NCBI RefSeq assembly: GCF_000421405.1
Contig: NZ_ATWY01000018.1
Span: 22,393 to 86,392, forward strand
DNA length: 64,000 bases
Direction: 5' to 3'
Source: Butyrivibrio sp. NC2007
Lineage (GTDB): Bacteria > Bacillota > Clostridia > Lachnospirales > Lachnospiraceae
The notes under the pieces were generated by a model, which worked only from the letters and a program-made list of their open reading frames with translations, searched no databases and was not told the DNA's origin. Positions 8,203-16,286 of this stretch are shown here, piece after piece. Numbering within the stretch: position 1 is the first letter of the stretch; each line of letters begins with the position of its first letter. The position numbers were made by a program, and so were the translations under genes.

Positions 8203-10616
8203 CTCTCTTCCCCCTTTAGTCCCATTACTATATCCACTGCGTGCTCTTCGCCGATGCCAAATACAGGAATCTTTGACGCCTCTCTGCCATCGATATAGAT
8301 CTTCTTTACACCTTTTTCTACGTGATCGGAATTGATGACACTGATGTTGTATGTTGCACCTCTGAAGACTCTTGAAACCTCAAAGCCATCCCAGCTCTTC
8401 GGTATGCACGGGTCAACGACAAGCTCATCAAATCCCGGCCTTATGCCAAGCATATAGTGTGTCATTGCGAAGTATGCCCATCCGCCGCTGCCTGTCATAA
8501 ACGGGTGATGTGCCCTTCCGTAGGTTGTATGGTCCTTGCCGGAAATGAACTGACAGTAAGAATATGGCTCTGCCCATCTCTTCTCTATGCTGTCGTTCTG
8601 ATAATACGGGCACAGGCTCTTGTAATATTCAAAGGCTCTCTCGCCGTTGCCCATTCTGCACTCAGCTGACCATACCCATGGATTTGGATGGGAAAAGATA
8701 CTTCCGTTCTCCTTAAGTCCCGGGTAAACCCTGGTGACAAATCCTACCTCATCGTCGGGCTCCGTGTAAACCGGTGCGTTGAGCATGATTCCGTAAGGTG
8801 TTGCCAGCTTATAGTGGATTGAGTCGAGAGCTCTTTTTGCCTTATCATCATCTGCTGCGCCGGAGAGCACTGCCCAGGCGTTGGATTCAAGATGGATCTG
8901 ACCCTCCTTGTTATCCTTGGTTCCGATCTTTCTTCCGGACTTCGTAAAGCCGCGCAGGTACCAGTCGCCATCCCAGAGGGTGTCATTGAGGCTTTTTTTG
9001 AGACCTTCGATCTTCTCTGAGAGCTCTTTTGCAAAAGCAAGGTCACCTGTATATATAGCCGTCTCCTCAAGGCAGATGAGCGCCCTAAAGAGAAGGAATG
9101 AAACCAGCGCACTCTCTCCGCCGCCAAGGTTAAGACAGTCGTTCCAGTCAGCGCGAAGTCCTTTACAGATTCCGTTATCGCCAACTTCCTTAAGGGAGAA
9201 AAGAACTATCTTCTTCATGTGCTCGTATACGCTGCCCGTTCCGCCGTCGGCGTATCCGTACTCTTTACTGAGGAACTCAAAATCTCCCGTCTCCTTGACG
9301 TACTCAACTATTGAAGGAACCAGCCAGAGTGCGTCGTCAGAGCATGCATCCGCAAGTCCGTGGACCTTGGATGCACCCTCTGGCTCGGGTATAACGGTGG
9401 GAGACTTGAAGGGTTTTTTCTTCTTTTCTTTTTCTTCTTCAGGCAGGAACCAGCGGGGCTCAAAGAGGTGGATTCCGTATCCGCTGCTTGTAAGAGCGCG
9501 AAGAAGTTCAATTATTCTCTTCTTGCAGCCTTCCGGGTTTGAAGCGATTACTGTCATGGCATCCTGAGCTGTATCACGATAGCCAAGACCTGTTCTTCCG
9601 CCCACCTCGATGAAGGAAGCAAACCTTGAAAACATTACATTTATCTCTGCCTGATATAAGGTCCAGGTGTTGATCATGACATCCACACCCTTCTCAGGAC
9701 TCTTTACCGCAAAGCGTCTCTGCTTATCCAGCCAGAAGTTCTTAAGGCCTTCGTAAGCTGCGTCGAGTTTTGCAGGGTCTTTGTACTTTTCCCTGATAGC
9801 GTCTGCTTCAGCATATCCGCCCTCTCCGAGGAAATAGATCAGCCTTACCGATTCATCTGGCTTTAGCCTTAAGTTCTTTTGAAGAGAAGCACAATGGTTG
9901 CCTCCCTTCTCAAATGAACCGGTAAGACTCCCCCTCTCGACCGCTTTTGGGTTGGTCTCAGTGTTGTAGATTCCGATGAACTCATCCCTTAGGCACTCAA
10001 AGCCGTCGGGCTCAAAGTTTGAAGTAAAGTACTGATACCCCTCCTCGTAAAAGAGGTCATAGAGGATGGTACCTTCCTTGTACTCGCTGCCTGCGCAGTA
10101 AAGGCTCATCTGGAAATTCTGATTATCTATGGGAACATGATGATACGAAAATTCTGCATAGGAAAAGACAGAGAGATCTCTTTCCTTATCGCTCTGATTA
10201 GTAATTACAACATCCCAGATAAGAGCATTGTCTCCTATGGGAATACTGAGTTTCTCGCTTGCCTTAAGGCCTTTGTACTCGCACTCGTAGGTGGTTACGC
10301 TCATGCCGTGACGGGTGGTGTACTTTGCCTGATCAAGTGGCTTACCAACCGGCTGCCAGGAGATGCTGAAGTAATCGCCGTCCTCATTATCTCTTATGTA
10401 GATGTAGTCACCGGGCCTGTCCATGGGAATCGCATTGCCTCTAAACCTTGTGATCCTGTGGTACTCAGGTGACTTGTAAAAGAGATATCCGCCGGCTGTA
10501 TGGTTGACAACAGCGCACATATCCTCCACTCCCAGGTAGTTAGTCCAGGATGTGGGAAGGTCAACTCTTTCAATGACGTACTCATTGTTTGCTTCATCAA
10601 AGTGTCCGTATCTCAT
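8199..10616 (-). CDS. GH94 phosphorylase, probable N,N'-diacetylchitobiose phosphorylase
   Basis: Cytoplasmic inverting phosphorylase of 805 residues that would cleave a GlcNAc-beta-1,4-GlcNAc disaccharide with inorganic phosphate to GlcNAc-1-phosphate and GlcNAc. The N-terminus (MRYGHFDEANNEYVI, then PTSWTNYLG) and length match Vibrio chitobiose phosphorylase (about 801 residues) better than cellobiose phosphorylase. The core has GGRTGLGYRDTAQD (340-352) and RADWNDCLNLGGGES (488-502). The Asp of WND at 493 corresponds to the known catalytic acid, D492 in the Vibrio enzyme as I recall it. There is no signal peptide. It is the first gene of the operon, with a GGGAGG ribosome site. The mutase and nagA in the same operon support GlcNAc rather than glucose as product. 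Confidence 0.87.
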   Translation of the reverse strand: MRYGHFDEANNEYVIERVDLPTSWTNYLGVEDMCAVVNHTAGGYLFYKSPEYHRITRFRGNAIPMDRPGDYIYIRDNEDGDYFSISWQPVGKPLDQAKYTTRHGMSVTTYECEYKGLKASEKLSIPIGDNALIWDVVITNQSDKERDLSVFSYAEFSYHHVPIDNQNFQMSLYCAGSEYKEGTILYDLFYEEGYQYFTSNFEPDGFECLRDEFIGIYNTETNPKAVERGSLTGSFEKGGNHCASLQKNLRLKPDESVRLIYFLGEGGYAEADAIREKYKDPAKLDAAYEGLKNFWLDKQRRFAVKSPEKGVDVMINTWTLYQAEINVMFSRFASFIEVGGRTGLGYRDTAQDAMTVIASNPEGCKKRIIELLRALTSSGYGIHLFEPRWFLPEEEKEKKKKPFKSPTVIPEPEGASKVHGLADACSDDALWLVPSIVEYVKETGDFEFLSKEYGYADGGTGSVYEHMKKIVLFSLKEVGDNGICKGLRADWNDCLNLGGGESALVSFLLFRALICLEETAIYTGDLAFAKELSEKIEGLKKSLNDTLWDGDWYLRGFTKSGRKIGTKDNKEGQIHLESNAWAVLSGAADDDKAKRALDSIHYKLATPYGIMLNAPVYTEPDDEVGFVTRVYPGLKENGSIFSHPNPWVWSAECRMGNGERAFEYYKSLCPYYQNDSIEKRWAEPYSYCQFISGKDHTTYGRAHHPFMTGSGGWAYFAMTHYMLGIRPGFDELVVDPCIPKSWDGFEVSRVFRGATYNISVINSDHVEKGVKKIYIDGREASKIPVFGIGEEHAVDIVMGLKGEER

Positions 10617-10712
10617 AATTTCCTCCCTTTCTACTTCTGACTATAGTTTAGAAAATCCAGGCAAAAATTAAATGCCCCATTTTGGCTTGTTTTTTGTTCA
10701 ATGCCAAAATTG
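10617..10712 (-). promoter_or_regulatory. Upstream region of the phosphorylase operon
   Basis: This AT-rich stretch must hold the operon promoter. A TATAGT at 10640-10645 is a possible -10 but no good -35 stands 17 bases away, which again suggests activator dependence. ATTTTGGC and GCCAAAAT form an 8-bp inverted repeat at about 10679-10710, a candidate operator. The whole gap 10617-10920 contains no gene. Confidence 0.35.
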
Positions 10713-10853
10713 GACATGGGGGAGTCAATGGGGACGGTTCAGTGTGAGTCAGTGGGGACGTTTCAGTTTGACTCATTTTGTGAAACAAAATGAGTCAAAC
10801 TGAAACGTCCCCACTGACTCACACTGAACCGTCCCCACTGACTCCCCCATGTC
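10713..10853. repeat. 141-bp near-perfect palindrome made of GGGGACG repeat units
   Basis: Two 68-base arms (10713-10780 and 10786-10853) are reverse complements with a single mismatch at 10728 and a five-base loop. Each arm holds two tandem copies of a 24-base unit of the form GTCARTGGGGACGKTTCAGT plus KTGA. The element lies between the divergent phosphorylase and helD-like genes, so it is not a terminator of either. Related sequence occurs at 12964-12998, 14883-14925 and 19262-19325. Confidence 0.9.
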
Positions 10854-10864
10854 TTGCCAATCTA

Positions 10865-10873
10865 TGTTATACT
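10865..10873 (+). promoter_or_regulatory. Extended -10 promoter of the helD-like gene
   Basis: TGTTATACT at 10865-10873 fits the extended -10 pattern TGnTATAnT. No good -35 is present; that position falls at the outer edge of the 141-bp palindrome, so the palindrome could affect this promoter. Confidence 0.5.
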
Positions 10874-10920
10874 GAAAAGACAACCTAAGGTTTGTTTTGA
10901 ATTTACAAGGCAGGTAATTT

Positions 10921-12963
10921 ATGAATAAAGAAGAACTCAAATTGGAACAAGAGCACTTAACCAATACATATAACAAGCTCCTGGATATGAGAAAAGACTT
11001 AGAAGACAAGATCGTATCCCTGGATGAGAAGGCTATGGAGGAAAAGAACGATATCCGCGACAACCTCCGTTTCGACTACGCAGATGACGAGACAGCCTTT
11101 GAGACTTTGGGCGAGATTGAAGTCTGGAACAGATATATCGACTCCTACAATGTAGAGGTCAATTCTCTGGGAAAGCGTCTGCGTACCATAACCAAACTTC
11201 TGGAGTCACCTTATTTTGCTAAGGTCACCCTTCAGTTCGATCCGTCAGAAGAACCTGAGAGCTACTACATCGGCAGAGCTTCCATCTCCGAGAATCGCTA
11301 TCAACAAATGATAATCGACTGGAGATCTCCAATCGCGGAAGTTTACTACAATCAGGAAAACGGTCACACCCACTACACCGTGGATGACAGGGAGATTCCT
11401 GTGGACCTTAAGCTCCGCAGGCAGTTTGACCTTACCAAGAACAAGCTGAATGCCTATTTTGATACTCAGGTTGCAATTGAAGACCCGATGCTTCTTGCAT
11501 CTCTTTCAGAGACCAGATCCGACAAGATGCAGGCTATAACCGCTACCATTCAGAAGGAGCAGAACACCATCATCAGATACCCGGATGTTCCGGTTCTTCT
11601 TGTTGACGGCATCGCAGGAAGTGGCAAGACTTCCGTACTTCTCCAGCGTATTGCATATCTCTTTTACCAAAAGAGAAATACCCTGCGCCCGGACCAGGTG
11701 TGCCTCATGACACTCAATCCCGTATTCAGGGATTATATCGACAACGTACTTCCGGACCTTGGCGAGAGCAATCCCGTAACCGTGACCTGGCAGGAGTTCC
11801 TGATGAGGCTCCATGTGCCTTGTGGCGACACCTCACAGGATTACACCGATACAGACAGCCTCCAGAAGATAAAGGATGGGCTGCTGAGCCTTGTGCCTGA
11901 GGAAGATGATTTCTTTGATGTTAAGCAGAAAGAAAAGCTCGTTCTGTCAAAGAGCGATATTCTCTCCGTTGTAAGGCGCTTCAACCAGTTCCCTATGGGA
12001 GTTCGTCTTATTCAGATTGCATCGGATGAGCTTGAGCAGAGAGCCAAGAACTCTCTTCGCAACATGGATAATAATAGCGGTGAAGAGTCAGAGAGCGCTC
12101 CGGGATCCGAGAAGGCCGAGGAAAACCTTATTGAGAACGACTTCGGCGGAGCACTCAGCAACATCAGGCATTGCAGCTGGGTAAATGTTAAGCATGTAGC
12201 CCAGAGGATTCTTAAGAGAGATGACATAACTGCTGCCGAGTGGCTTTACACCAAGATTCTCCTGACCGGCATCTGCGATAAAAATATGCGCTATGTAATG
12301 GTTGATGAGATTCAGGACTACACCATGGCTCAGCTTCAGGTTCTTTTCAAATATTATCCGAATGCGCGCTTCATGCTGCTGGGAGATGAGTTCCAGTCAA
12401 TCCGCAGGGGGACACTGACCTTTGACGCTATTGAAGAATTTGCGAAAAATGAGAATAAGTCTTTTGCCCTGCTGCCTCTTATGACCAGCTACAGATGCTC
12501 GCCCGAGATCACGGACAAGTTTGCAGCAATTCTCCCGGATGCCAAGAAAATGCTGGTATCCTCAGTAAAACGTCCCGGGGAAAAGACCTTTAGCAAGGCC
12601 TTTGGTACTGACAAAGAGTACTATGCAGAGCTTAAAAAGCTTATAAAAGAATATTCAGAGATGAAGGGGCTTACTGCTGTTATCTGCAGAAATCCTCTTA
12701 ACATCGAAAAGATCATTTCTGCTCTCGGAAAAGATGCGCCATCTGAAATAACTCTTCAGGATGCTCTTCCGGAGAGCGGAGCTTTCCTTATTGAACTTGC
12801 TCTTGCCAAGGGACTGGAGTTCGACCACGTGATCCTGGCAGATGCCGATGAAGAAAACTATCCAAGCGATGAGATAGGCGACCACTGCCTGTACACTGCA
12901 ATGTCAAGAGCTACTCAGCACCTGGCAATACTTGCTAAGGGCAAACTGGCTGAGAAAGCATAA
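10921..12963 (+). CDS. helD: HelD-like UvrD/Rep-type ATPase, RNA polymerase recycling factor
   Basis: Cytoplasmic SF1-type motor of 680 residues. HelD proteins bind RNA polymerase and release it from stalled complexes and nucleic acid. The first 95 residues are a charged antiparallel coiled coil, which in HelD enters the polymerase secondary channel. The HelD signature IDWRSPIAEVYY is at about 132-143, Walker A GIAGSGKT at 230-237, Walker B YVMVDEIQDY in the second half, and late helicase motifs GLEFDHVILAD and LYTAMSRATQ near the end. B. subtilis HelD is somewhat longer (774). The ATG follows GGCAGG. It is a single-gene unit closed by the terminator at 12964-12998. Confidence 0.88.
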   Translation: MNKEELKLEQEHLTNTYNKLLDMRKDLEDKIVSLDEKAMEEKNDIRDNLRFDYADDETAFETLGEIEVWNRYIDSYNVEVNSLGKRLRTITKLLESPYFAKVTLQFDPSEEPESYYIGRASISENRYQQMIIDWRSPIAEVYYNQENGHTHYTVDDREIPVDLKLRRQFDLTKNKLNAYFDTQVAIEDPMLLASLSETRSDKMQAITATIQKEQNTIIRYPDVPVLLVDGIAGSGKTSVLLQRIAYLFYQKRNTLRPDQVCLMTLNPVFRDYIDNVLPDLGESNPVTVTWQEFLMRLHVPCGDTSQDYTDTDSLQKIKDGLLSLVPEEDDFFDVKQKEKLVLSKSDILSVVRRFNQFPMGVRLIQIASDELEQRAKNSLRNMDNNSGEESESAPGSEKAEENLIENDFGGALSNIRHCSWVNVKHVAQRILKRDDITAAEWLYTKILLTGICDKNMRYVMVDEIQDYTMAQLQVLFKYYPNARFMLLGDEFQSIRRGTLTFDAIEEFAKNENKSFALLPLMTSYRCSPEITDKFAAILPDAKKMLVSSVKRPGEKTFSKAFGTDKEYYAELKKLIKEYSEMKGLTAVICRNPLNIEKIISALGKDAPSEITLQDALPESGAFLIELALAKGLEFDHVILADADEENYPSDEIGDHCLYTAMSRATQHLAILAKGKLAEKA

Positions 12964-12998
12964 ATGAACCCTAGGGACTCCGTCCCCAGGGTTCATTT
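12964..12998. terminator. Bidirectional terminator between convergent genes
   Basis: AAATGAACCCT and AGGGTTCATTT pair with further GGGAC/GTCCC pairing inside, immediately after the helD-like stop and one base before the stop of the DUF4097 gene on the other strand. The stem contains GGGGACGGAGTC, a unit shared with 19262-19325, so this terminator belongs to the dispersed repeat family. Confidence 0.8.
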
Positions 12999-13913
12999 TC
13001 AGTTTTCAACTACTATATCAATATCTCCGGACCCGGTTCTGATCACACAATTTCCGCCGTTTCCATCACCCGGTACATTCACATCACCGCTGCCGGCCTT
13101 AGCATCAAAGGATTTGGCTGTCTTAACAGATCCTGTAATATCTCCGCTTCCTGTCTTGAAGTTCATTCCAAGACTGTCACACCTCTTTAAGAAAATATCA
13201 CCGCTTCCTGTAGAAGCTTCCATGGATGCTGAAGCGATCACATCTGTCAGGAACAGTTTGCCGCTGCTGGATTTTGCAAAAAAGTCTCTGGAGCATTCAA
13301 GATTTTCTACGGAAATATCTCCACTTCCTACAGTGATATTAGCTGATTTACATCTTGATTCCGCAAGCCAAAGCTGTCCGCTGCCAAGCTTTGCATTTAT
13401 CTCATCTGCCTTAACCTTGAAGATATATCCATCTCCGCTTCCCATTGCTACGTTAACATCCCGGAAAGTAAATGCATCCTCCATCTTGATGTCTCCGCTT
13501 CCGATGTGGATCTTAAGGTTCTGGTATTCATCCTCAGGAAGATAAAGCTGTGAGGTGAAATCGTTAACTGAAAAGAGCCCATCGAGATTCATAACACGAC
13601 TATCAAATTTTTCTTCAATCTTCAAAGTCTTGCCACTTACAGAAACATTGAACTTGACATTGTCGTTCTCGCCACAGATAAGATAAGACTTGTTGTTATC
13701 GGACTTTTTGAACTCAAGATTCTGATCACCTAAATCTATATCAATATTCTCAAAATTCTCTGTAATGTCTTTAGTTACTGCTTCGTACTGATTATGTATA
13801 ACAGATTCCTTAATATCTCCAGCAGCTGCTCTGAATGATGCAGCAGCCATTACAAGTCCTGTAATAAGCAGCATTGATGCTACAATTATCGCCATCTTCT
13901 TCTCAACTCTCAT
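12999..13913 (-). CDS. DUF4097-family beta-strand repeat protein
   Basis: Protein of 304 residues with an N-terminal transmembrane or signal segment (about 7-28) and an extracytoplasmic domain of short repeated beta strands. GSGDI-type repeats occur at least eight times in the C-terminal two thirds, the hallmark of DUF4097. The biochemical function of the family is not known; it regularly follows PadR and DUF1700 genes, as here, and may be part of an envelope-sensing unit. The ATG has GGAGGT upstream and overlaps the DUF1700 gene by 11 bases. The repeats also produce a 193-codon antisense open frame, which I regard as a shadow. Confidence 0.88.
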   Translation of the reverse strand: MRVEKKMAIIVASMLLITGLVMAAASFRAAAGDIKESVIHNQYEAVTKDITENFENIDIDLGDQNLEFKKSDNNKSYLICGENDNVKFNVSVSGKTLKIEEKFDSRVMNLDGLFSVNDFTSQLYLPEDEYQNLKIHIGSGDIKMEDAFTFRDVNVAMGSGDGYIFKVKADEINAKLGSGQLWLAESRCKSANITVGSGDISVENLECSRDFFAKSSSGKLFLTDVIASASMEASTGSGDIFLKRCDSLGMNFKTGSGDITGSVKTAKSFDAKAGSGDVNVPGDGNGGNCVIRTGSGDIDIVVEN

Positions 13914-14502
13914 CAGATTTACCTCCTACAAACATCTTCTTTATACCAACCGCCATTTTCTTGCTCAAAAACAGCATTCCTCTTGTCACCTGATTAAATC
14001 CAAAGAACAGCAAAATCCCAAGTCCAATCAGCGCCATTCCGCATCCGATAAAGAATGTCATTACCGGTACGCCTCCTGTCTGAATAATAGCTCCGATAAC
14101 TCCTGCAATTCCGCTTACGAATACCGAAAGATCTATCACATAAAGAGAAAGAATTATTATCCAGAAGCACAGATACAGCACCAGACAAACAACAATAAAT
14201 GATAGAAGCAGCGGAAGCCAAACCGGCGATCCCAAGATCAGCAGAATGATCTCCCATGCTTTGAATGATCTCTTCGGTGTGATCTTCTCTTTTACAATCC
14301 TTGTTATCGGAATCTCTTCAAGGATCTTGCCTCTTATCTCTTCTATACTTCCAAGTGCCGCAACCGCTTCCTCTTCAGGCATTCCGTCTTCTATGCGGTC
14401 ATCGATCATCTCTGTATAAAAGTCCACAGATCTCTTGATATCTTCCTGTGAAAGCCCCATCAGCCCTGCGGAGAGCTGATTTACAAACTCTGTCTTATTC
14501 AT
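13903..14502 (-). CDS. DUF1700 (HAAS-domain) membrane protein
   Basis: 199-residue protein. The N-terminal soluble helical domain (about 1-60, NKTEFVNQLSAGL and EEEAVAALGSIEEI) is typical of DUF1700/HAAS proteins. Three or four hydrophobic segments follow (about 80-190). I chose the ATG at 14502 because the AGGGAGG site has a normal six-base spacing to it, whereas the ATG at 14508 directly abuts the site. In related operons the HAAS domain is thought to interact with the PadR-type regulator. It overlaps both neighbours, so the three genes form one transcription unit. Confidence 0.88.
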   Translation of the reverse strand: MNKTEFVNQLSAGLMGLSQEDIKRSVDFYTEMIDDRIEDGMPEEEAVAALGSIEEIRGKILEEIPITRIVKEKITPKRSFKAWEIILLILGSPVWLPLLLSFIVVCLVLYLCFWIIILSLYVIDLSVFVSGIAGVIGAIIQTGGVPVMTFFIGCGMALIGLGILLFFGFNQVTRGMLFLSKKMAVGIKKMFVGGKSDES

Positions 14503-14812
14503 GCGCATCCTCCCTCGTCACAAATTCATAGATCTTCATCAGTTCCTTCCACTCTTCCTCAAATGCCTTAAGTCTGGAAAGTCCTGCATCCGTTATGTGG
14601 TAATACTTCCTTAGCCTTCCGTTATGCTCAGCCGATCTGACCGTTAAGAGCTGCTGATTCTCCAGGCGTCGAAGTATAGGGTAAAGAGTTGACTCCGATA
14701 TCTCTACGTATGAACTCATATCCTTGACTATCTGATATCCGTAGGAGTCTTCACTCTTGATGGCAGCCAGAACACATACATCCAAAAGTCCTCGCTTCAT
14801 TTGATTTTCCAT
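14495..14812 (-). CDS. PadR-family transcriptional regulator
   Basis: 105-residue winged-helix repressor. The sequence opens with MKRGLLDVCVLAAI and contains SYGYQIVKDM and SESTLYPILRRLENQQLL, the PadR helix-turn-helix, then the wing with RKYYHIT and a short C-terminal dimerisation helix. The start has AGGAGGT at good spacing. The promoter upstream carries a palindrome inside the spacer, so autorepression is likely. It heads the PadR-DUF1700-DUF4097 operon. Confidence 0.93.
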   Translation of the reverse strand: MENQMKRGLLDVCVLAAIKSEDSYGYQIVKDMSSYVEISESTLYPILRRLENQQLLTVRSAEHNGRLRKYYHITDAGLSRLKAFEEEWKELMKIYEFVTREDAHE

Positions 14813-14833
14813 CGCATTACCTCCTGTTACACA

Positions 14834-14864
14834 ATACTATATGTCACATAGTATTATGTGTCAA
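14834..14864 (-). promoter_or_regulatory. padR operon promoter with embedded operator
   Basis: On the minus strand TTGACA (14859-14864) and TATAGT (14836-14841) are separated by 17 bases. The palindrome ATACTAT (14834-14840) / ATAGTAT (14848-14854) with a seven-base centre covers the -10 and half the spacer. Its centre ATGTCACAT resembles PadR sites, which often contain ATGT and ACAT half-sites. Confidence 0.75.
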
Positions 14865-14882
14865 GCACTATTTTCAAAAAAT

Positions 14883-14925
14883 AAAAAAGAGTCAGTGAGA
14901 AACGTCCCCACTGACTCACTGACTC
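14883..14925 (-). terminator. Terminator of the sigma-factor operon, made from the GGGGACG repeat
   Basis: Read on the minus strand, GAGTCAGTG pairs with CACTGACTC around a loop containing GGGGACGTTTC, followed by TTTTTTATTTTTT. It lies directly downstream of the gene at 14940-15242 and faces away from padR. Confidence 0.8.
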
Positions 14926-14939
14926 TATATCCAATTTAC

Positions 14940-15242
14940 TTAAAACATCTGGCTGAATGTAAAATGCTGAAACATCAGATCCGCTCCGGCCATGCACATT
15001 GCAAAGAACGCCAGGAAAAACATAAGAACTATGGCTGCCTTATCATAGACAACACTTTCGGGTTTAAGATTTGATGCCAGTACTTCAACGCCAAGCCCTA
15101 TAAGAATCAAAGGCCACAGCTTAAATATCACATCATAGCTTATTACGCTTAAGAACAAGTGAAGTATAAACATAACTCCGAATGCAATAAACGCAAATCC
15201 GGTGGTTATGGATCCCACTCTATGGGTTCTTACAATCTCCAT
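14940..15242 (-). CDS. Small membrane protein, LiaF/LiaI-like transmembrane region
   Basis: 100-residue protein with about three hydrophobic segments (about 13-33, 38-56 and 68-90). The run LWPLILIGLGVEVLASN resembles the transmembrane domain shared by LiaI, LiaF and related cell-envelope stress proteins. It is the last gene of the ECF sigma operon. No catalytic motif is visible and the function is unknown. Confidence 0.75.
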   Translation of the reverse strand: MEIVRTHRVGSITTGFAFIAFGVMFILHLFLSVISYDVIFKLWPLILIGLGVEVLASNLKPESVVYDKAAIVLMFFLAFFAMCMAGADLMFQHFTFSQMF

Positions 15243-15243
15243 A

Positions 15244-15843
15244 TCACGCCTCCTTTGAATTAAGGCTCTTATCCTCTATCTGAGCAATATCTGCAATAGG
15301 CTTTACATCTGCATCAGATGTGGTATCCAGCTCTTTTTTCTTACCTACTACCATCCTGATACCTACAATAACCATAAGGATAGAGATTACCACCTGAGGA
15401 ATATTGCTAAGTGCAGGATAGATATCATCCCAGTATCCTTCAGGGATCAGACGATACAGTATACCGGAGAAATAATCCCAGATTAGGGCTGCGCCGATCA
15501 CGATGAGAGCTGCTGCGATCCATTTCTTAGCAGTCTTACCTGAAACCTTACTGAAGTTAAGGTCTGAGAACTCTTCCCAGATATATTTGTCTGTCATTGC
15601 ATCAAAGGTCATATCATCCATACCCGCATAATTTCTTGCATGGAAGAATCCATAGAACCACATTACTGCGCAGATTGGCATCAGGAAATCAAGACCTCCA
15701 TAAATAACGACCAGTGCGAAGGGCAACAGGAAAAACAGCATCAGGCTAAAGCCGTTTTTCATGAATCCCATGTACATCTCTGCTGCTCCGGGCAGGAATG
15801 AAAATAAAAATGTAAAAAATCTGTTCTTCTTTTTCTGTTTCAT
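15244..15843 (-). CDS. Multi-pass membrane protein in the ECF sigma operon
   Basis: 199-residue protein. The N-terminal part (FFTFLFSFLPGAAEMYMGFMKNG) looks like a TM2-type module found in small membrane proteins; two more hydrophobic pairs lie at about 35-70 and 108-165. The C-terminal tail is hydrophilic. The ATG at 15843 is preferred because GGAGGT stands seven bases upstream; the upstream TTG at 15858 would put that site inside the coding sequence. It is coupled to the anti-sigma-like gene. Function not recognised. Confidence 0.75.
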   Translation of the reverse strand: MKQKKKNRFFTFLFSFLPGAAEMYMGFMKNGFSLMLFFLLPFALVVIYGGLDFLMPICAVMWFYGFFHARNYAGMDDMTFDAMTDKYIWEEFSDLNFSKVSGKTAKKWIAAALIVIGAALIWDYFSGILYRLIPEGYWDDIYPALSNIPQVVISILMVIVGIRMVVGKKKELDTTSDADVKPIADIAQIEDKSLNSKEA

Positions 15844-15860
15844 TGTATATACCTCCAACT

Positions 15861-16286
15861 TTACTCAAACCAGTTTTTAATATGCGACTGTATAAAAGCT
15901 TCTGTTTCTTCCAAATGACCTGTATTAGAGTTTTTCTGTAAAACCTCTTCTTTGGTAGGGGCAGGTCTGCTTGATAGGACTTCTTCTCTTGATACTACAT
16001 TTCTTGTTAAGACAGCTTCCTCTCTTGACGGAATGCCCACCTTTGTTTCAGGAATGAAAGGAACTATGCAGACAATGGCAATTGCTGCAGCTACCGCAAA
16101 TGCGACACGCAAGCAGTATGTACTGAACTCTACTGTTTTCCTGCGCTTCTTGTGCTCTACGAAAGATAAAACTTTTCTCTCGATACCTGCCGGTGCCTGA
16201 ACAAGCTCTTTTCCCTCTACATCCATGATCAGTTTGCTCAGCTCATCATCGCTTAGATAGGGTATTATCTTATCTTTATCGCTCAT
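15861..16286 (-). CDS. Putative membrane anti-sigma factor
   Basis: 141 residues: a cytoplasmic N-terminal region (about 1-58), one transmembrane helix (about 63-82) and an extracytoplasmic tail of some 60 residues. The gene starts within the sigma factor gene through a four-base ATGA overlap. Position, topology and size fit an anti-sigma factor, but no zinc-binding HxxxCxxC motif is present, so the assignment rests on context. Confidence 0.6.
   Translation of the reverse strand: MSDKDKIIPYLSDDELSKLIMDVEGKELVQAPAGIERKVLSFVEHKKRRKTVEFSTYCLRVAFAVAAAIAIVCIVPFIPETKVGIPSREEAVLTRNVVSREEVLSSRPAPTKEEVLQKNSNTGHLEETEAFIQSHIKNWFE

Noticed and set aside
8908..9567. 219-codon plus-strand frame opposite the GH94 gene
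   Set aside because: Antisense shadow of a strongly supported gene, no ribosome site and no recognisable protein motif.
12964..13545. 193-codon plus-strand frame opposite the DUF4097 gene
   Set aside because: It mirrors the GSGD repeats of the real gene, starts within a terminator and has no ribosome site.
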